Positions 62,437 through 62,583 of a stretch of 62,583 nt of DNA are shown here, piece after piece. Numbering within the stretch: the stretch's first letter is position 1; each line of letters opens with the position of its first letter. Below the pieces are notes generated by a model, which saw only the letters and a list, made by a program, of their open reading frames with translations, had not been told where the DNA came from and searched no databases. The stretch covers positions 1-62,583 of the forward strand of contig DXFU01000075.1 of assembly GCA_019114305.1 (NCBI GenBank), read 5' to 3'. Origin of the DNA: Candidatus Hungatella pullicola (GTDB taxonomy: Bacteria > Bacillota > Clostridia > Lachnospirales > Lachnospiraceae). The position numbers were made by a program, and so were the translations under genes.

Positions 62437-62583
62437 ATGGTTTGAAAAGACAGATTTCTCCAGGCCTCAGATTGTGTACAGCCGTATACGCCTGGTAAGA
62501 AATGTTAAGGATTATTTATTCCCTGGAAAACTGGAGGAAAAAGAGGGCAGGGAGCTGATCGGACGGTTGGAATTTGAAACCAG
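62429..62583 (+). CDS. mcsB: Protein arginine kinase McsB (partial, 5' end)
   Basis: The first 51 residues only; the gene runs off the window end. The start M-L-K-W-F-E-K-T and S-R-I-R-L-V-R-N are typical of McsB, a guanido-kinase-like enzyme that phosphorylates arginine in proteins marked for Clp degradation. ATG 62429 overlaps the end of mcsA. The rest, probably followed by clpC, lies beyond the window. Confidence 0.92.
   Translation, partial: MLKWFEKTDFSRPQIVYSRIRLVRNVKDYLFPGKLEEKEGRELIGRLEFET

Noticed and set aside
1-62583. CRISPR arrays, insertion sequences, prophage genes
   Set aside because: I saw no regularly spaced repeats, transposase or phage genes, and no terminal inverted repeats of the mobile-element type.

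Overview
The window reads as a stretch of a chromosome from an anaerobic Firmicute of the class Clostridia, most likely family Lachnospiraceae. This is inferred from gene content and order: ispF-cysS-mrnC-rlmB, small DUF1292- and DUF6465-type proteins, a T-box upstream of thrS, purine-rich ribosome binding sites at almost every gene, and consensus TTGACA/TATAAT promoters with 16-18 base spacers. No phage, insertion sequence or CRISPR array was seen. Most genes are on the + strand; only three coding regions are on the - strand.

Layout. 1-1300: tail of a cell-wall-binding repeat protein, a decayed peptidoglycan-binding gene and a small membrane protein. 1380-8572: carAB (carbamoyl phosphate), an unknown 102-residue protein and glycogen phosphorylase. 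8655-11633: an NYN RNase-like protein with two OST-HTH modules, then a divergent pair of a LysR regulator and a YeiH-type membrane protein broken by a frameshift at an A7 run. 11640-14961: an iron/metal island made of a DtxR-like operator, a FeoB-associated/HMA membrane protein, a 26-residue membrane peptide, a small membrane protein, an attenuator-like hairpin and a divergent P1B-type ATPase. It resembles a ferrosome (fez-like) locus and is the best candidate here for an under-described system. 15106-15395: tRNA-Val and two near-identical tRNA-Met genes.

15499-24548: lipid kinase, ispF, cysS, mrnC, rlmB, a transglutaminase-like lipoprotein, then a compact type IV pilus-like locus whose only ATPase is PilT. 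24663-28030: tRNA-Thr, a class A penicillin-binding protein, a GNAT acetyltransferase and a 24-residue ORF. 28109-36364: a ten-gene molybdenum-cofactor and molybdate-uptake cluster (MoeA-like, moaC, moaA, a MOSC-MogA fusion, modABC, a nucleotidyltransferase-ModE fusion, XdhC) preceded by a ModE-like inverted repeat. The cluster may therefore be controlled by its own fusion protein.

36547-47123: gltX, a UvrD-like helicase, a corrinoid adenosyltransferase, a DUF1292 protein, T-box/thrS, a DUF6465 protein, a membrane protein, an RsmF-type methyltransferase and a convergent RluA-type pseudouridine synthase. 47131-51404: a back-to-back promoter pair, a small unknown protein, a YitT-DacA-YitT cassette and a lipoprotein. 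51478-56909: a sodium-pump biotin decarboxylase operon that carries two different carboxyltransferases around one biotin carrier and one membrane beta subunit. 57090-61253: a secreted glucosaminidase with SH3 and cadherin-like domains, paired with a cohesin-like membrane protein. 61386-62583: a GntR-type regulator, mcsA and the start of mcsB, where a CtsR operon would normally begin.
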